64,000 bases of DNA from Chrysaora quinquecirrha (taxonomy: Eukaryota > Cnidaria > Scyphozoa > Semaeostomeae > Pelagiidae). Every line of letters starts with the position of its first letter. Position 1 is the first letter of the stretch. Below the pieces are notes generated by a model. The model did no database searches and had not been told where the DNA came from. It worked only from the letters and a program-made list of their open reading frames with translations. The position numbers and the translations under genes were made by a program. Location: positions 124,001 through 188,000 of the forward strand of contig JACTAT010000054.1 of assembly GCA_014526335.1 (NCBI GenBank), read 5' to 3'. Positions 42,986-53,300 of the stretch are shown in pieces.

Positions 42986-43485
42986 NNNNNNNNNNNNNNN
43001 NNNNNNNNNNNNNNNNNNNNNNNNNNNNNNNNNNNNNNNNNNNNNNNNNNNNNNNNNNNNNNNNNNNNNNNNNNNNNNNNNNNNNNNNNNNNNNNNNNNN
43101 NNNNNNNNNNNNNNNNNNNNNNNNNNNNNNNNNNNNNNNNNNNNNNNNNNNNNNNNNNNNNNNNNNNNNNNNNNNNNNNNNNNNNNNNNNNNNNNNNNNN
43201 NNNNNNNNNNNNNNNNNNNNNNNNNNNNNNNNNNNNNNNNNNNNNNNNNNNNNNNNNNNNNNNNNNNNNNNNNNNNNNNNNNNNNNNNNNNNNNNNNNNN
43301 NNNNNNNNNNNNNNNNNNNNNNNNNNNNNNNNNNNNNNNNNNNNNNNNNNNNNNNNNNNNNNNNNNNNNNNNNNNNNNNNNNNNNNNNNNNNNNNNNNNN
43401 NNNNNNNNNNNNNNNNNNNNNNNNNNNNNNNNNNNNNNNNNNNNNNNNNNNNNNNNNNNNNNNNNNNNNNNNNNNNNNNNNNNNN
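42986..43485. other. Assembly gap (500 N)
   Basis: Placeholder gap directly after the last HERC2-like exon; its true size decides whether the rest of HERC2 is present. Confidence 0.99.
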
Positions 43486-43820
43486 TTTTTGTTTAAAAGG
43501 GAACTGTTGAAGATTTCCTAACTTACAAGATAATTGGAACATGATAAAAAGACATATTAAAAATGAATTTAGTATCGCTCTAAACTGTTCATTGAAAGAA
43601 TTTTCGTAAATTTCTTTGAAACAGCCCTTCTTTTAATACAGAAACTATGCCTTCATTTTTAAAGCTTTTGAAGCTTTTCCGTATATTTTCATTTTCACGA
43701 GAACCGTTTTTTTCGTTTATGTTTTTTCTAATTTTTACCGGTCAAAAACGACCCCTTGATGTAACAAACTTGTCACAAGAAAAAGAGAATTTATGTAAAA
43801 TTTGTTTTCCAAGGTGACCA

Positions 43821-45190
43821 GGGGATGTTCTTTTAACTGGACTCCACGACCTCACGACCCCAGACCATACGACCCTACGACCTCACGACCATACGACCCT
43901 ATTTTTATTAATAATTTTTTATTTTCATAAATACTGAATTCTAAGTTGATTTTCATTAACAATTATCAAGATGACTTTGATTTTGATTTATAAAACCATT
44001 CGGAATCATTTGAAAGGTGAACTTGACTTATATCAGTAGCTATCATGCCATCCATGCGGTTTGTGCAAAAGTAAACAGCAGTTTGCATTATTTTTTATTC
44101 GCGAGTCTTGGATTACTTTAATGGCATATTGGTGCCTGAAGTTATTTCTAACATTAAACATGTCAGCATGGCGTGTCACCAATGGAATGATAGGTAAACT
44201 TGAGCAACACAACGAAGCATTTTCGCATTGGCCACCTAAAACTCAAAAACAATTTTATTTGTGACTACGAATGGCTTATGGTCTTGAAGGTTAAAAGTGA
44301 TGTTGCATTTAAAGGTACGTATAGTTTATGCATTTGATATCCCTCGACCAGCCTCGACCAATTCAAAATGTAGCTAAAATCGGGACTGTAAACATAGAAG
44401 CTATTTTATAAGAACACCTGGCTGGCTTTGATTTCAGCCTGCTTGTTTCTTGTTTTTCAAGTGATTTTTCAAGTACTTGTCACCCCCCTTCCCTTCTCGA
44501 AAACATGTTTAAAATGCGTCTCCGGGCAAGGGCTTAACGCTGGTGAATTATGCTTGTGCGCATCTCAAATAGTTTGTGAGGTAGCAAAAAATATTGACCC
44601 AAATTTCAGCCTGGTGTTTCTTAAAGTTTTAAAAACGTGCACAAATTCTTTATATGAGCGGTTTTTGTAGCTATGTATTAGGTCCAGTTTTAACATGGGA
44701 CCTGAAATTAAAAATTTTTCAGTTTTTTCTTGCTCTTAACTTCTGGTTCGGCAGTCAGCATTCGCAAATTAGATAGACCGCTTAAAATAAATATTATTTT
44801 TCTACGGACAAAAATATAATTTTCTACCCATCTCGAACAAAAATAGATTTAGCATTGCAGGTACCGATGTAATGTAATATAGCATTGGAGAATGAAACAG
44901 GATTGATGAATACAGTAGCAATGTTTACATATCAAACCGCTTTTTTAACCTCTGGGCAAACTGTCAAACACGATACTGAAATAAGTCAAGTTCACCCATC
45001 AAATGATTCCGAATTATTTTATAAATCAAAATCAAAGTCATCTTGATACTTTTTAATGAAAATCAACCTAGAATTCACTATTTATGAAAATGAAAAATCA
45101 TTAATAAAAACAGGGTCGTATGGTCGTGAAGTCGTAGGGTCGTATGGTCTGGGGTCGTGAGGTCGTGGAGTCCAGTTAAAAGAACATCCC
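43821..45190. mobile_element. 1.37-kb element with about 210-bp inverted repeats
   Basis: 43821-44038 and 44979-45190 are inverted copies with over 90% identity by eye: GGGATGTTCTTTTAACTGG, then subterminal GGTCGT-type repeats (minus: GGTCGTATGGTCGTGAAGTC), then an AT-rich part ending at TCAAGTTCACC. The middle has no convincing frame. This is the structure of a foldback or long-TIR non-autonomous DNA transposon. GGTGACC is present just outside both ends and may belong to the element or the target. Confidence 0.85.
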
Positions 45191-45204
45191 GGTGACCAGA
45201 TATT

Positions 45205-45915
45205 TTGTTTTTTCTTTATACGGAAAAGTTTGTAACAAAATCGTTTGTTATGTTGGGGATCAACTTTCGAAATTGCGAGAAACTGTGGAAACATTCTTGA
45301 ACATACTTAAAAGCTTTTATCGTTTGACACATAGTATAAACGTCAGCAACAGCCCGATTCAGCGCTACTTTTTGATTGATGCTTTTCGATTCACCTCTTG
45401 GTATAAATACACGCTTTTTTTTATAAGGAACCACTTTATAAGGAACCTACATGTAGAAGGCCCGAAAGTTTAAAGAACTTATACTACTAAAGAGAAAATC
45501 ATTAAGGAACTTTTGAATGTTGAATACTTTTATCACTGCAAATAATCAAGAATTAGAGAGCTGGTTCCATTCATTTGCAGTCGAAAATCACATAAATTGT
45601 ACGTTAAGCATGTATCCAATGTTTCTTTGAGCAGTCTCGAGCTTTGCTCACATGCAAATGTCTCTCTTTTATTGTTAAGACCACTGTATGTGCAGTTGAA
45701 ATTAAGGAACTATTAAGGAACTTTTGAACTACAATGGCCTCAAAAGAGGCCCGAAAATAAGGAACTTTAAGAACTAGGCCATGAGGTAGGTTCCTTATAA
45801 AAAAAAGCGTGTAAAGCATTAGTCAATTATTTCGGTCTGTTTCTGACGTTTATACTCTAAAGAGTCTCATGTCCAAAAATGTTTCCTCTGTTTCTCGCAA
45901 TTCTGAAATTTTGTA
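45205..45915. repeat. GATAAACAGCGG-family repeat split by a MITE
   Basis: The left part has GCGAGAAACTGTGGAAACAT and GTATAAACGTCAGCAACAG; the right part has CTGTTTCTGACGTTTATAC and GTTTCTCGCAATTC, its inverted counterpart. The 402-bp MITE at 45410-45811 sits between them, a nested insertion. Confidence 0.65.
45410..45811. repeat. 402-bp MITE with TA target duplication
   Basis: Ends CACGCTTTTTTTTATAAGG and TTATAAAAAAAAGCGTG flanked by TA. Nearly identical to the reverse complement of 21665-22068, so this family moved recently. Confidence 0.88.
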
Positions 45916-47236
45916 TTACTCATGGATAAACTTTACTATTAGGCCAATCTCCACTAGACGATTTTGACGTCGATCGTCGCCATAAAATTAAGCGGCGGAA
46001 AATGTTCTTCCATCTCCACTTGCCTTATCCATCAGAAAGTTTTTGGCTGCATGTGTGTCGTTGATTTTTTATGTCACGAATTTCGATGTCGAGCTTAAAT
46101 CTAGTGGAGATCGGCCTTATGAAGAACTTCTGCAAAATGTAGCGAGCTCGTTTGCTACATTGATAATTACTATTAACCCTGGGTGAAGTCGTACCGCTGT
46201 TCTCCGGGTGGGAAAATCCGCGGCTGGGCTTGTTTGCAACAATTTGCAGTGCCTGATGACTTGGAATTGGCTGTCGAGGCATGGGCTGACGCTACATGGT
46301 CAGACTTGGTTAATGCTATGCTATACGGAGCAGTGGATGTACATTCAGGTTATCCGTCTCGCGTTTTACTTGATAAACTGCATACGTGCATCCAAGAATA
46401 TTTTTCATGAGAAAAATACAACCCTGTAATCTGTACTTTGACATGTTTCTAGGCTCAATACAAAAGTCGTAGATTCGCTCCCACCCACCGCCTTGCCAAC
46501 ACTTGAATGAATTAAATTACACGCTTTTTATGTTTGAAGAATTCAAACATTATGCAGGGGTTTTCGGCAAACCGGAAGAAATAGACCTAGATACATACAT
46601 ACATACATACCAAGATACCTAGGAATCAGGAATGTTGTAACAATAAGATCGGAATTTCTATTCTCTGTGCACACAATTTAAACAATCATTGTTTTAATTA
46701 TTTTAAACCATAAGCAATTATTTTAATTGCAATTCAAATGCATACAATCAAAACAATCGAAGAGGTTGTTCTGAGTCTTCGAAATTTGGCATGAGTTTGA
46801 ACAACAAACTCATTAGGAAGCCAAAATCTGGAACAAACAAAAAGCTGGGAACTCGTGGAATGAGTGGGAATAAACGGAACTGAATGGAACCATTGTAACA
46901 TCCTGAAACGAAGTGGGAATAACTTGGAATCGGAGGAACAACTGGGACGAAGTAGAAATCGGCGGGAATAAATGAGAACGAGAGGAGCCAAGGTGGAACA
47001 TACAGGGAATCATTGAAGAAGATGAAGGAACAACTCAAATTACCGCAAACAAGCGAGAGCAAATTGAAACTAAATAGGGATCAATGATGATTGCGGGGGA
47101 AAGCAGGAACAAAGCCTGAAACAGTTAAAATCACAGGGAACAATTGTGGAGATTGTTCAACACTGCAAGCTGCAAGCTAATAGGCTTATCTCGGGCTGAT
47201 CTGAGCTGATCTCATTCTTCAAACATGGCTAATGGG
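45916..47236. other. Unassigned sequence between HERC2 and the CFAP90-like gene
   Basis: No recognised exon. Frames at 46183-46429 do not match the rest of HERC2. 46590-46610 is a short CATA repeat. 46735-47130 is strikingly purine-rich on the plus strand, with recurring GGAAC/GGAAT words. Confidence 0.4.
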
Positions 47237-47605
47237 TACCTTTAATTTATAAGGAAGTTCGGCTCAGACTCAGTACTGAAAATTCCTTAACTGACAGCCA
47301 AATTTGAGAACTGAAAATTCCTTAGCAATTCCTTAACTCTTATACTCTTATACTGAACTCTTATAGGAAATATAGAGACATCAAGGTGTCAGAAGAAGAA
47401 TAGAAATGAATACTAATCAAACCATTGACAATAAAAGTGCTGCTTGCTCGTTTTATACATGTAAATAATCAGCTTCATAAGACTTCATCATTTTTAATAA
47501 AGTCAGATTCCTTAATAGTCTCCAATCCAGTACTTGAATTCCTTAAGTTTTTGCCTATCCGAGTACTACCTTCCTTATAAAGCATTTTCTTATAAAAAAT
47601 GCGTG
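47237..47605. repeat. Diverged TA-flanked MITE relative
   Basis: Starts with TTTATAAGGAAGTTCGGC, has several ATTCCTTAA words inside and ends CTTATAAAAAATGCGTG followed by TA. Confidence 0.6.
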
Positions 47606-47749
47606 TAAGCTGAAGTCACGGAAAACTCCGATTCCTGTGTCTAAAAGGTGTCACTGAATTACTCTAATTAATTTGACGTCACAATCACAACTGATTCGAT
47701 ACAGAATCGTTGATAATTAGATCATATTTAACTCTTCTGTTCTTAAAAC

Positions 47750-47833
47750 ATGGATGTAGCAATTGTTCCAAAAAGAAAAGCAATTGTCGATACACCGGAA
47801 CAGGAAAAGAACCAATTTATTGAAAGTGTCGAG
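47750..47833 (+). CDS. CFAP90: CFAP90-like exon 1
   Basis: ATG in AAAACATGG context, 28 codons ending GAG|GTATGT. Encodes VDTPEQEKNQFIESVE. Confidence 0.65.
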
Positions 47834-49383
47834 GTATGTATGGGTTTATCCATTTATTTTTGTTATTTTACACGCTTTTAAAAGGACAATTTATAAGAAC
47901 ACGAGCCTGGATTTTGCCCAGATTTTAAGAACAAGTTAATAACAGAGGCTGGCCTTTTCATAAGCCCTAGGAATATCAGCTAAATATGCACGAAAGGCAA
48001 TCAGGCAAAACGTAAAAAGCAAGGAAACAAAGGAAAAGAGGCAAGCATGCTGCAGTTTTATACAACCTAGTACAATTTCAGAAATTCACTGAAAAATATT
48101 ACTGTCTAAGTAATCGAGGAATCGAGAACTGATTAAGAACATTTCAGCCTCAAAAGATGCAAACACTTAGAATAGCCAGCCTCGATAAAGATTTCCTGCC
48201 TCTTATCAAGAGATTGTAGTAATGGCCTTGACGGATTAACCTCCCTCCCCCTCCCCCGGATAAAGGGCTCTGGAGTCGGGAGACGAGCCTCCAAAGTCCC
48301 GGAGTTTCCCGAGAGTTGTCCAGAAGAACAGGCTGTCGATCTCTCGGAAATCTTCGAAGAAAAGAAGACGCAGAAAGAGGTCCAAAAAGAGCGCACCCTG
48401 AGCAAGCTAATTTTTCCATTTCTCTTATACGTGTTTTTTTGCCGTTTTCTAGCGTGAATGGAAAATACGCAAAGAGCATGCTGCAGCTGATGCAGAAAGA
48501 CAAGGAATTGCGCGGGTTTCTGCGAGTAACACTGGTTCAATCTCATACTTCAACAATAACAAACAGGTAGATCATATGCCTTGATCTTTGTATTGATATT
48601 AGTTACTGTACGGTATTGTATGGTATACTGAGGTATGGTATGGTATGGGATGGTATGGTATGGTATGAGATGGTATGGTATGGTATGGTATGGAATGGTA
48701 TAGTATGGTATGGTATGGTATGGTATGGTATGGTATGGAATGCTATGGTATGGTATGGTTTGGTATGGTATGGTATGGTATGGTATGGCATGGTATGTTA
48801 TGATATGGTATGGTATTGTATGTTATGATATGGTATGGTATAGAATGCTATGGTATGGTATGGTATGGAATGGTATAGTATGGCATGGTATGGTATGGTA
48901 TGGAATGCTATGGTATGGTATGGTTTGGTATGGTATAGAATGGTATTGTAAGGTATGGCATGGTATGTTACGGTATGGTATGGCATGGTATGTTATGGTA
49001 TGGTATGGTATGGTATGGTATGGTATGGTATGGAATGGTATAGTATGGCATGGTATGGTATGGTATGGTATGGTATGGCATGGTATGTTATGATATGGTA
49101 TGGTATAGAATGGTATTGTAAGGTATGGCATGGTATGTTACGGTATGGTATGGCATGGTATGTTATGGTATGGTATGGTATGGTATGGTTTTGTATGGTG
49201 TTTAATGATATAAAGTTTCTTTTTTTCGAGCTCGATTATTTGTAGTAAGTTTCTTTTTCTGTTTACTTACAGCATCAGCCAGTTTCGGTGTATGATCGAA
49301 GATTTCACATAAAACATGGTTATTGCCAAGAATTAAGACGGGATGACTTGATGCATACCTTGGGCCTCAATGTCACAGCAGAG
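47750..49383 (+). CDS. CFAP90: Probable CFAP90-like ciliary protein, first three exons
   Basis: Exons 47750-47833 (ATG start), 48453-48566 and 49273-49383, all phase 0 with good splice sites, giving 103 residues so far. The N-terminal half is charged and helical (EREWKIRKEHAAADAERQG). The third exon has YDRRFHIKHGYCQELRRDD and LGLNVTAE. A tyrosine/basic segment, an RDD box and then LGL plus acidic residues is how I remember CFAP90 (human C5orf49), a small axonemal microtubule inner protein. That call is from memory and is moderate. The last exon or exons, about 40 residues in the family, are not found: satellite DNA starts 1 kb further on and runs to the window edge. Intron 2 carries a 600-bp pentanucleotide array. 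Confidence 0.55.
48453..48566 (+). CDS. CFAP90: CFAP90-like exon 2
   Basis: 38 codons from TTTTCTAG to CAG|GTAGAT. A highly charged helix followed by SNTGSISYFNNN. Confidence 0.7.
48605..49200. repeat. (ATGGT)n pentanucleotide array
   Basis: About 600 bp of ATGGT with frequent ATGGA, ATGCT and ATAGA variants. It has open frames on both strands of 62-127 codons (MVWYG and YHTIP repeats), which are artefacts of a 5-bp repeat without stops. Confidence 0.97.
49273..49383 (+). CDS. CFAP90: CFAP90-like exon 3: RDD box
   Basis: 37 codons from CTTACAG to GAG|GTATTA. Encodes SVYDRRF, ELRRDDLMHTLGLNV; the most conserved part of the family. Confidence 0.7.
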
Positions 49384-49619
49384 GTATTAAGCTAAACTAA
49401 AATATTCTACAAAATTGCAATAAATTGGGAAGTATTGTGAACACGGGTCAGAGATAGGTCCAGGTATACAATGGCACCTCCCGAGCCATACCTCTACAAA
49501 AAGACCACCTCTGAACAACGGGAAACGGTCAAGTATTTTTGTCCCATATTTCAGATCTTTTTGGAAAATTTCCGTGCAGTGAACTCCTGTCTAAACGTAC
49601 CATGATTTAAGTGATTTAA

Positions 49620-49921
49620 TTATTTTGCTTTGGATAGAAAAAATGATAAAAAAAAGAACAAAAAATTTATTAAAAAAAAAAAAGTTGAAAATTACATGTT
49701 ATGCTGGTTGTTTGAATTAGTAACTAGAAATTATCTTTGCTGCTATATTAGTTTCTGTATTTTGATAAATTTAATGTAACTTTTAAAACTTTAATTTAGC
49801 GGCCCAAGCAAGATAAGCTCTGCTTCTCTTGGGTCGCGTAGAATACAAGTATTTTTAGCTTTTATTTTGTAACCTTGTATTTTGCAATAAATTTGAATTG
49901 AATTGAATTTGAATTGAATTG
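49620..49921 (+). repeat. Possible 3' end of a non-LTR retroposon
   Basis: An A-rich stretch (49640-49685), then CGGCCCAAGCAAGATAAGCT with a small hairpin (GCTCTGCTTCTCTTGGG), then AATAAATTTGAATTGAATTG. A (TTGAA)n tail after a hairpin is usual for some LINE/SINE ends. No reverse transcriptase is present. Confidence 0.35.
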
Positions 49922-50359
49922 AGTATATGGACGAAGAGCGCCCATCGACCAACCCTTAAAACAGCACAACAGAAGCGAAATCATCCGACAAGAATTTTAT
50001 AGAAATGGAGGAACAAATATCCCAAACGGAAATGACTTGAAGTGAACTATGTACCATGAAAATCAAGAAAGAAATTTTGTAGAATAATAAACAAACATAC
50101 TAAATAAAATTGTGAATCATGAACTTTTAGAACCCATTCATTTTATGACAAGGACAATGTGCAGAACTTAATTTTGCTTCAGCCCTGTAATTAACTTCAT
50201 TGAAAATGTATACACTTATTGATGGAATGAAGGCCGCGTCATGAATTTTTCCTTGTATTACTTCTGTGTAAGGTTGGCGCATGATCATTAGCTATCGAAG
50301 CGCATGAGTATTATATTCTTTATTCAGCGTCACCTACCATACTTTAGCATTGGTAGCCC
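49922..50359. other. Unassigned sequence before satellite B
   Basis: No exon of the CFAP90-like gene or RNA gene is seen here; AATAAA words occur near 50086 but no coding end is linked to them. Confidence 0.4.
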
Positions 50360-53300
50360 ATTGCAATGGTTATTTAGATCTTGGGACATTATTATCATGA
50401 CTTTTAAGCATATTGGAAACCCAATTTTTTGCCATTTTGCCTTAGTATAGCCCTTCCTTTCTGGCCAAAATGACCGACTTTCAGGGTTTTTAAATCTTTA
50501 TTACAGGCTATGGACTAATTCAGATAGATTATTTAGCCCTTGGGACAGTATTTTTATGCTTTTTGTGCATTTTGAAGACCCCCGATTTCAGCCGATTTTT
50601 GGCCATTTTGGCTTAGTATAGCCTTGCCTTTTTGGCCAAAAATGGCCGATTTTCAAGCTTTTCTTCTGCCTTTTTTGACATAAAATCCTTTATTAGAGGC
50701 CATAGACTGATCGAGATGGCTTATTTAGCCCTGGGAACAGAATTTTTATGATTTTTAAGCATTTTGGAGACCCATGATTTCGGCCGATTTTCGGCCATTT
50801 TGCCATAGTATAGCCTGCTTTTTTGGCCAAAAATATGCGATTTTCAAGGTTGTCTTCTGGAATATTTTGACCTAAAATCCTTTATTAGAGACCATAGACT
50901 GATCCAGATGGATTATTTAGCCCTTGGAACAGTATTTTGATGATTTTTGAGCATTTTGGAGACCCTCGAATTCGGCCGATTTTTTGGTCATTTTGCCTTA
51001 GTACAGCCTTGCCTTTTTGGCCAAAAATAGGCGATTTTCAAGGTTTTTCTTCGGGCCTTCTCTTGACTTAAAATTCTTTATTAGAGGTCGTAGACTGATC
51101 CAGATGGTTTATTTAGCGCATGGAACAGTATTTTGATGGTTTTTGAGCATTTTGGAGCCCCTTGATTTCGGCCGATTTTTGGCCATTTTGCCTTAGTATA
51201 GCCTTGCCTTTTTGGCCAAAATTAGGCGATTTTCAAGGGTTTTCTTCGGGCGTTTTTTTGACTTAAAATCCTTTATTAGAGGTCATAGGATGATCCAGAT
51301 GGATTATTTAGCGCATGGAACAGTATTTTGATGGTTTTTGAGCATTTTGGAGCCCCTTGATTTCGGCCGATTTTTGGCCATTTTGCCTTAGTATAGCCTT
51401 GCCTTTTTGGCCAAGAATAGGCGATATTCAAGGTTTTTCGTCGGGTGTTTTTTTGAACTAAAATCCTTTATTAGAGGCCTTAGACTTATTGAGATGGATT
51501 ATTTAGCCCTTGGAACAGTATTTTGATGATTTTTAAGCATTTTGGAGACCCTCGAATTCGGCCGATTTTTGGCCATTTTGCCTTAGTATAGCCTTGCCTT
51601 TTTGGCCAAAATTAGGCGATTTTCAAGGGTTTTCTTCGGGCGTTTTTTTGACTTAAAATCCTTTATTAGAGGTCATAGGATGATCCAGATGGATTATTTA
51701 GCGCATGGAACAGTATTTTGATGGTTTTTGAGCATTTTGGAGCCCCTTGATTTCGGCCGATTTTTGGCCATTTTGCCTTAGTATAGCCTTGCCTTTTTGG
51801 CCAAGAATAGGCGATATTCAAGGTTTTTCGTCGGGTGTTTTTTTGAACTAAAATCCTTTATTAGAGGCCTTAGACTTATTGAGATGGATTATTTAGCCCT
51901 TGGAACAGTATTTTGATGATTTTTGAGCATTTTGGAGACCCTTGATTTCGACCGATTTTCGGCCATTTTGCCATAGTATAGCCTTGCCTTTTTGGCAAAA
52001 AGTGGGCGATTATCAAGGTTTTTCTTCTGGCTTTTTTTGTTCATAAATCCTTTGTTAGAGGCCATAGACTGATCCAGATGGATTATTTAGCCCTTGGAAC
52101 AGTATTTTGATGGTTGTTGAGCATTTTGGAGACCCTTGATTTCGACTGATCTTTGGTCATTTTGCCTTAGTATAGCCTTGCCTTTTGGCCAAAAACAAGC
52201 GATTTTCAAGGTTTTTCTTCGGTTGTTTTTTGACTTAAAATCCTTTCTTAGAGGTTATAGACTGATCCAGATGGATTATTTAGCCCTTGGAACAGTATTT
52301 TGATGATTTTTGAGCATTTTGGAGACCCTCGAATTCGGCCGATTTTTGGCCATTTTGCCTTAGTATAGCCTTGCCTTTCTGGCCAAAAATAGGCGATTTT
52401 CAAGGCTTTTTTTCGGGCGTTTTTTGACCTAAAAGCCTTTATTAGAGGCCTTAGACTGATCCAGATGGATTATTAAGCCCTTGGAACCGTATTTTGATGA
52501 TTTTTAAGCATTTTGGAGACCCTCGAATTCGGCCGATTTTTGGCCATTTTGCCTTAGTATAGCCTTGCCTTTCTGGCCAAAAATAGGCGATTTTCAAGGT
52601 TTTTCTTCGGGGGTTTTTTTCAACTAAAATCCTTTATTAGGGACCTTAGACTTATCCAGATGGTTTAATTAGCCTTTGGAACAGCATTTTAAAGGTTTTT
52701 GAGCATTTTGGAGACCCTTGATTTCGCCCAATTTTTGGCCATTTTGCCTTAGTATAGCCTTGCCTTTTTGGCCAAGAATAGGCGATTTTCAAGGTTTTTC
52801 TTCGGGTGTTTTTTGAACTAAAACCCTTTATTAGAGGCCTTAGACTGATTCAGATGGATTATTTTGCCCTTGGAACAGTATTTTGATGATTTTGGAGCAT
52901 TTTGGAGACCCTTGATTTCGACCGATTTTTGGCCATTTTGCCATAGTATAGCCTTGAATTTTTGGCCAAAAGTGGGCGATTATCAAGGTTTTTCTTCTGG
53001 CTTTTTTTGTTCATAAAATCTTTGTTAGAGGCCATAGACTGAACCAGATGGATAATTTAGCCCTTGGAACAGTATTTTGATGGTTTTTGAGCATTTTGGA
53101 GACCCTTGATTTCGACTGATCTTTGGTCATTTTGCTTTCGTATAGCCTTGCCTTTTTGGCCAAAATAGGCGATTTTGGAGGTTTTTCTTCGGCGTTTTTT
53201 TGACTTAAAATCCTTTATTAGAGGTCATAGACTGATCAGATGGTTTATTTAGCCCTTGGAACAGTATTTTGATGATTTTTGAGCATTTTGGAGCCCCTCG

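Noticed and set aside
46183..46429. Two overlapping frames that might be a further HERC2 or CFAP90 exon
   Set aside because: No similarity to the expected HERC2 segment, and it lies upstream of the CFAP90-like start codon.
48603..49245. Frames of up to 127 codons on both strands with YGMVW and YHTIP repeats
   Set aside because: A stop-free pentanucleotide repeat reads open in several frames; no gene.
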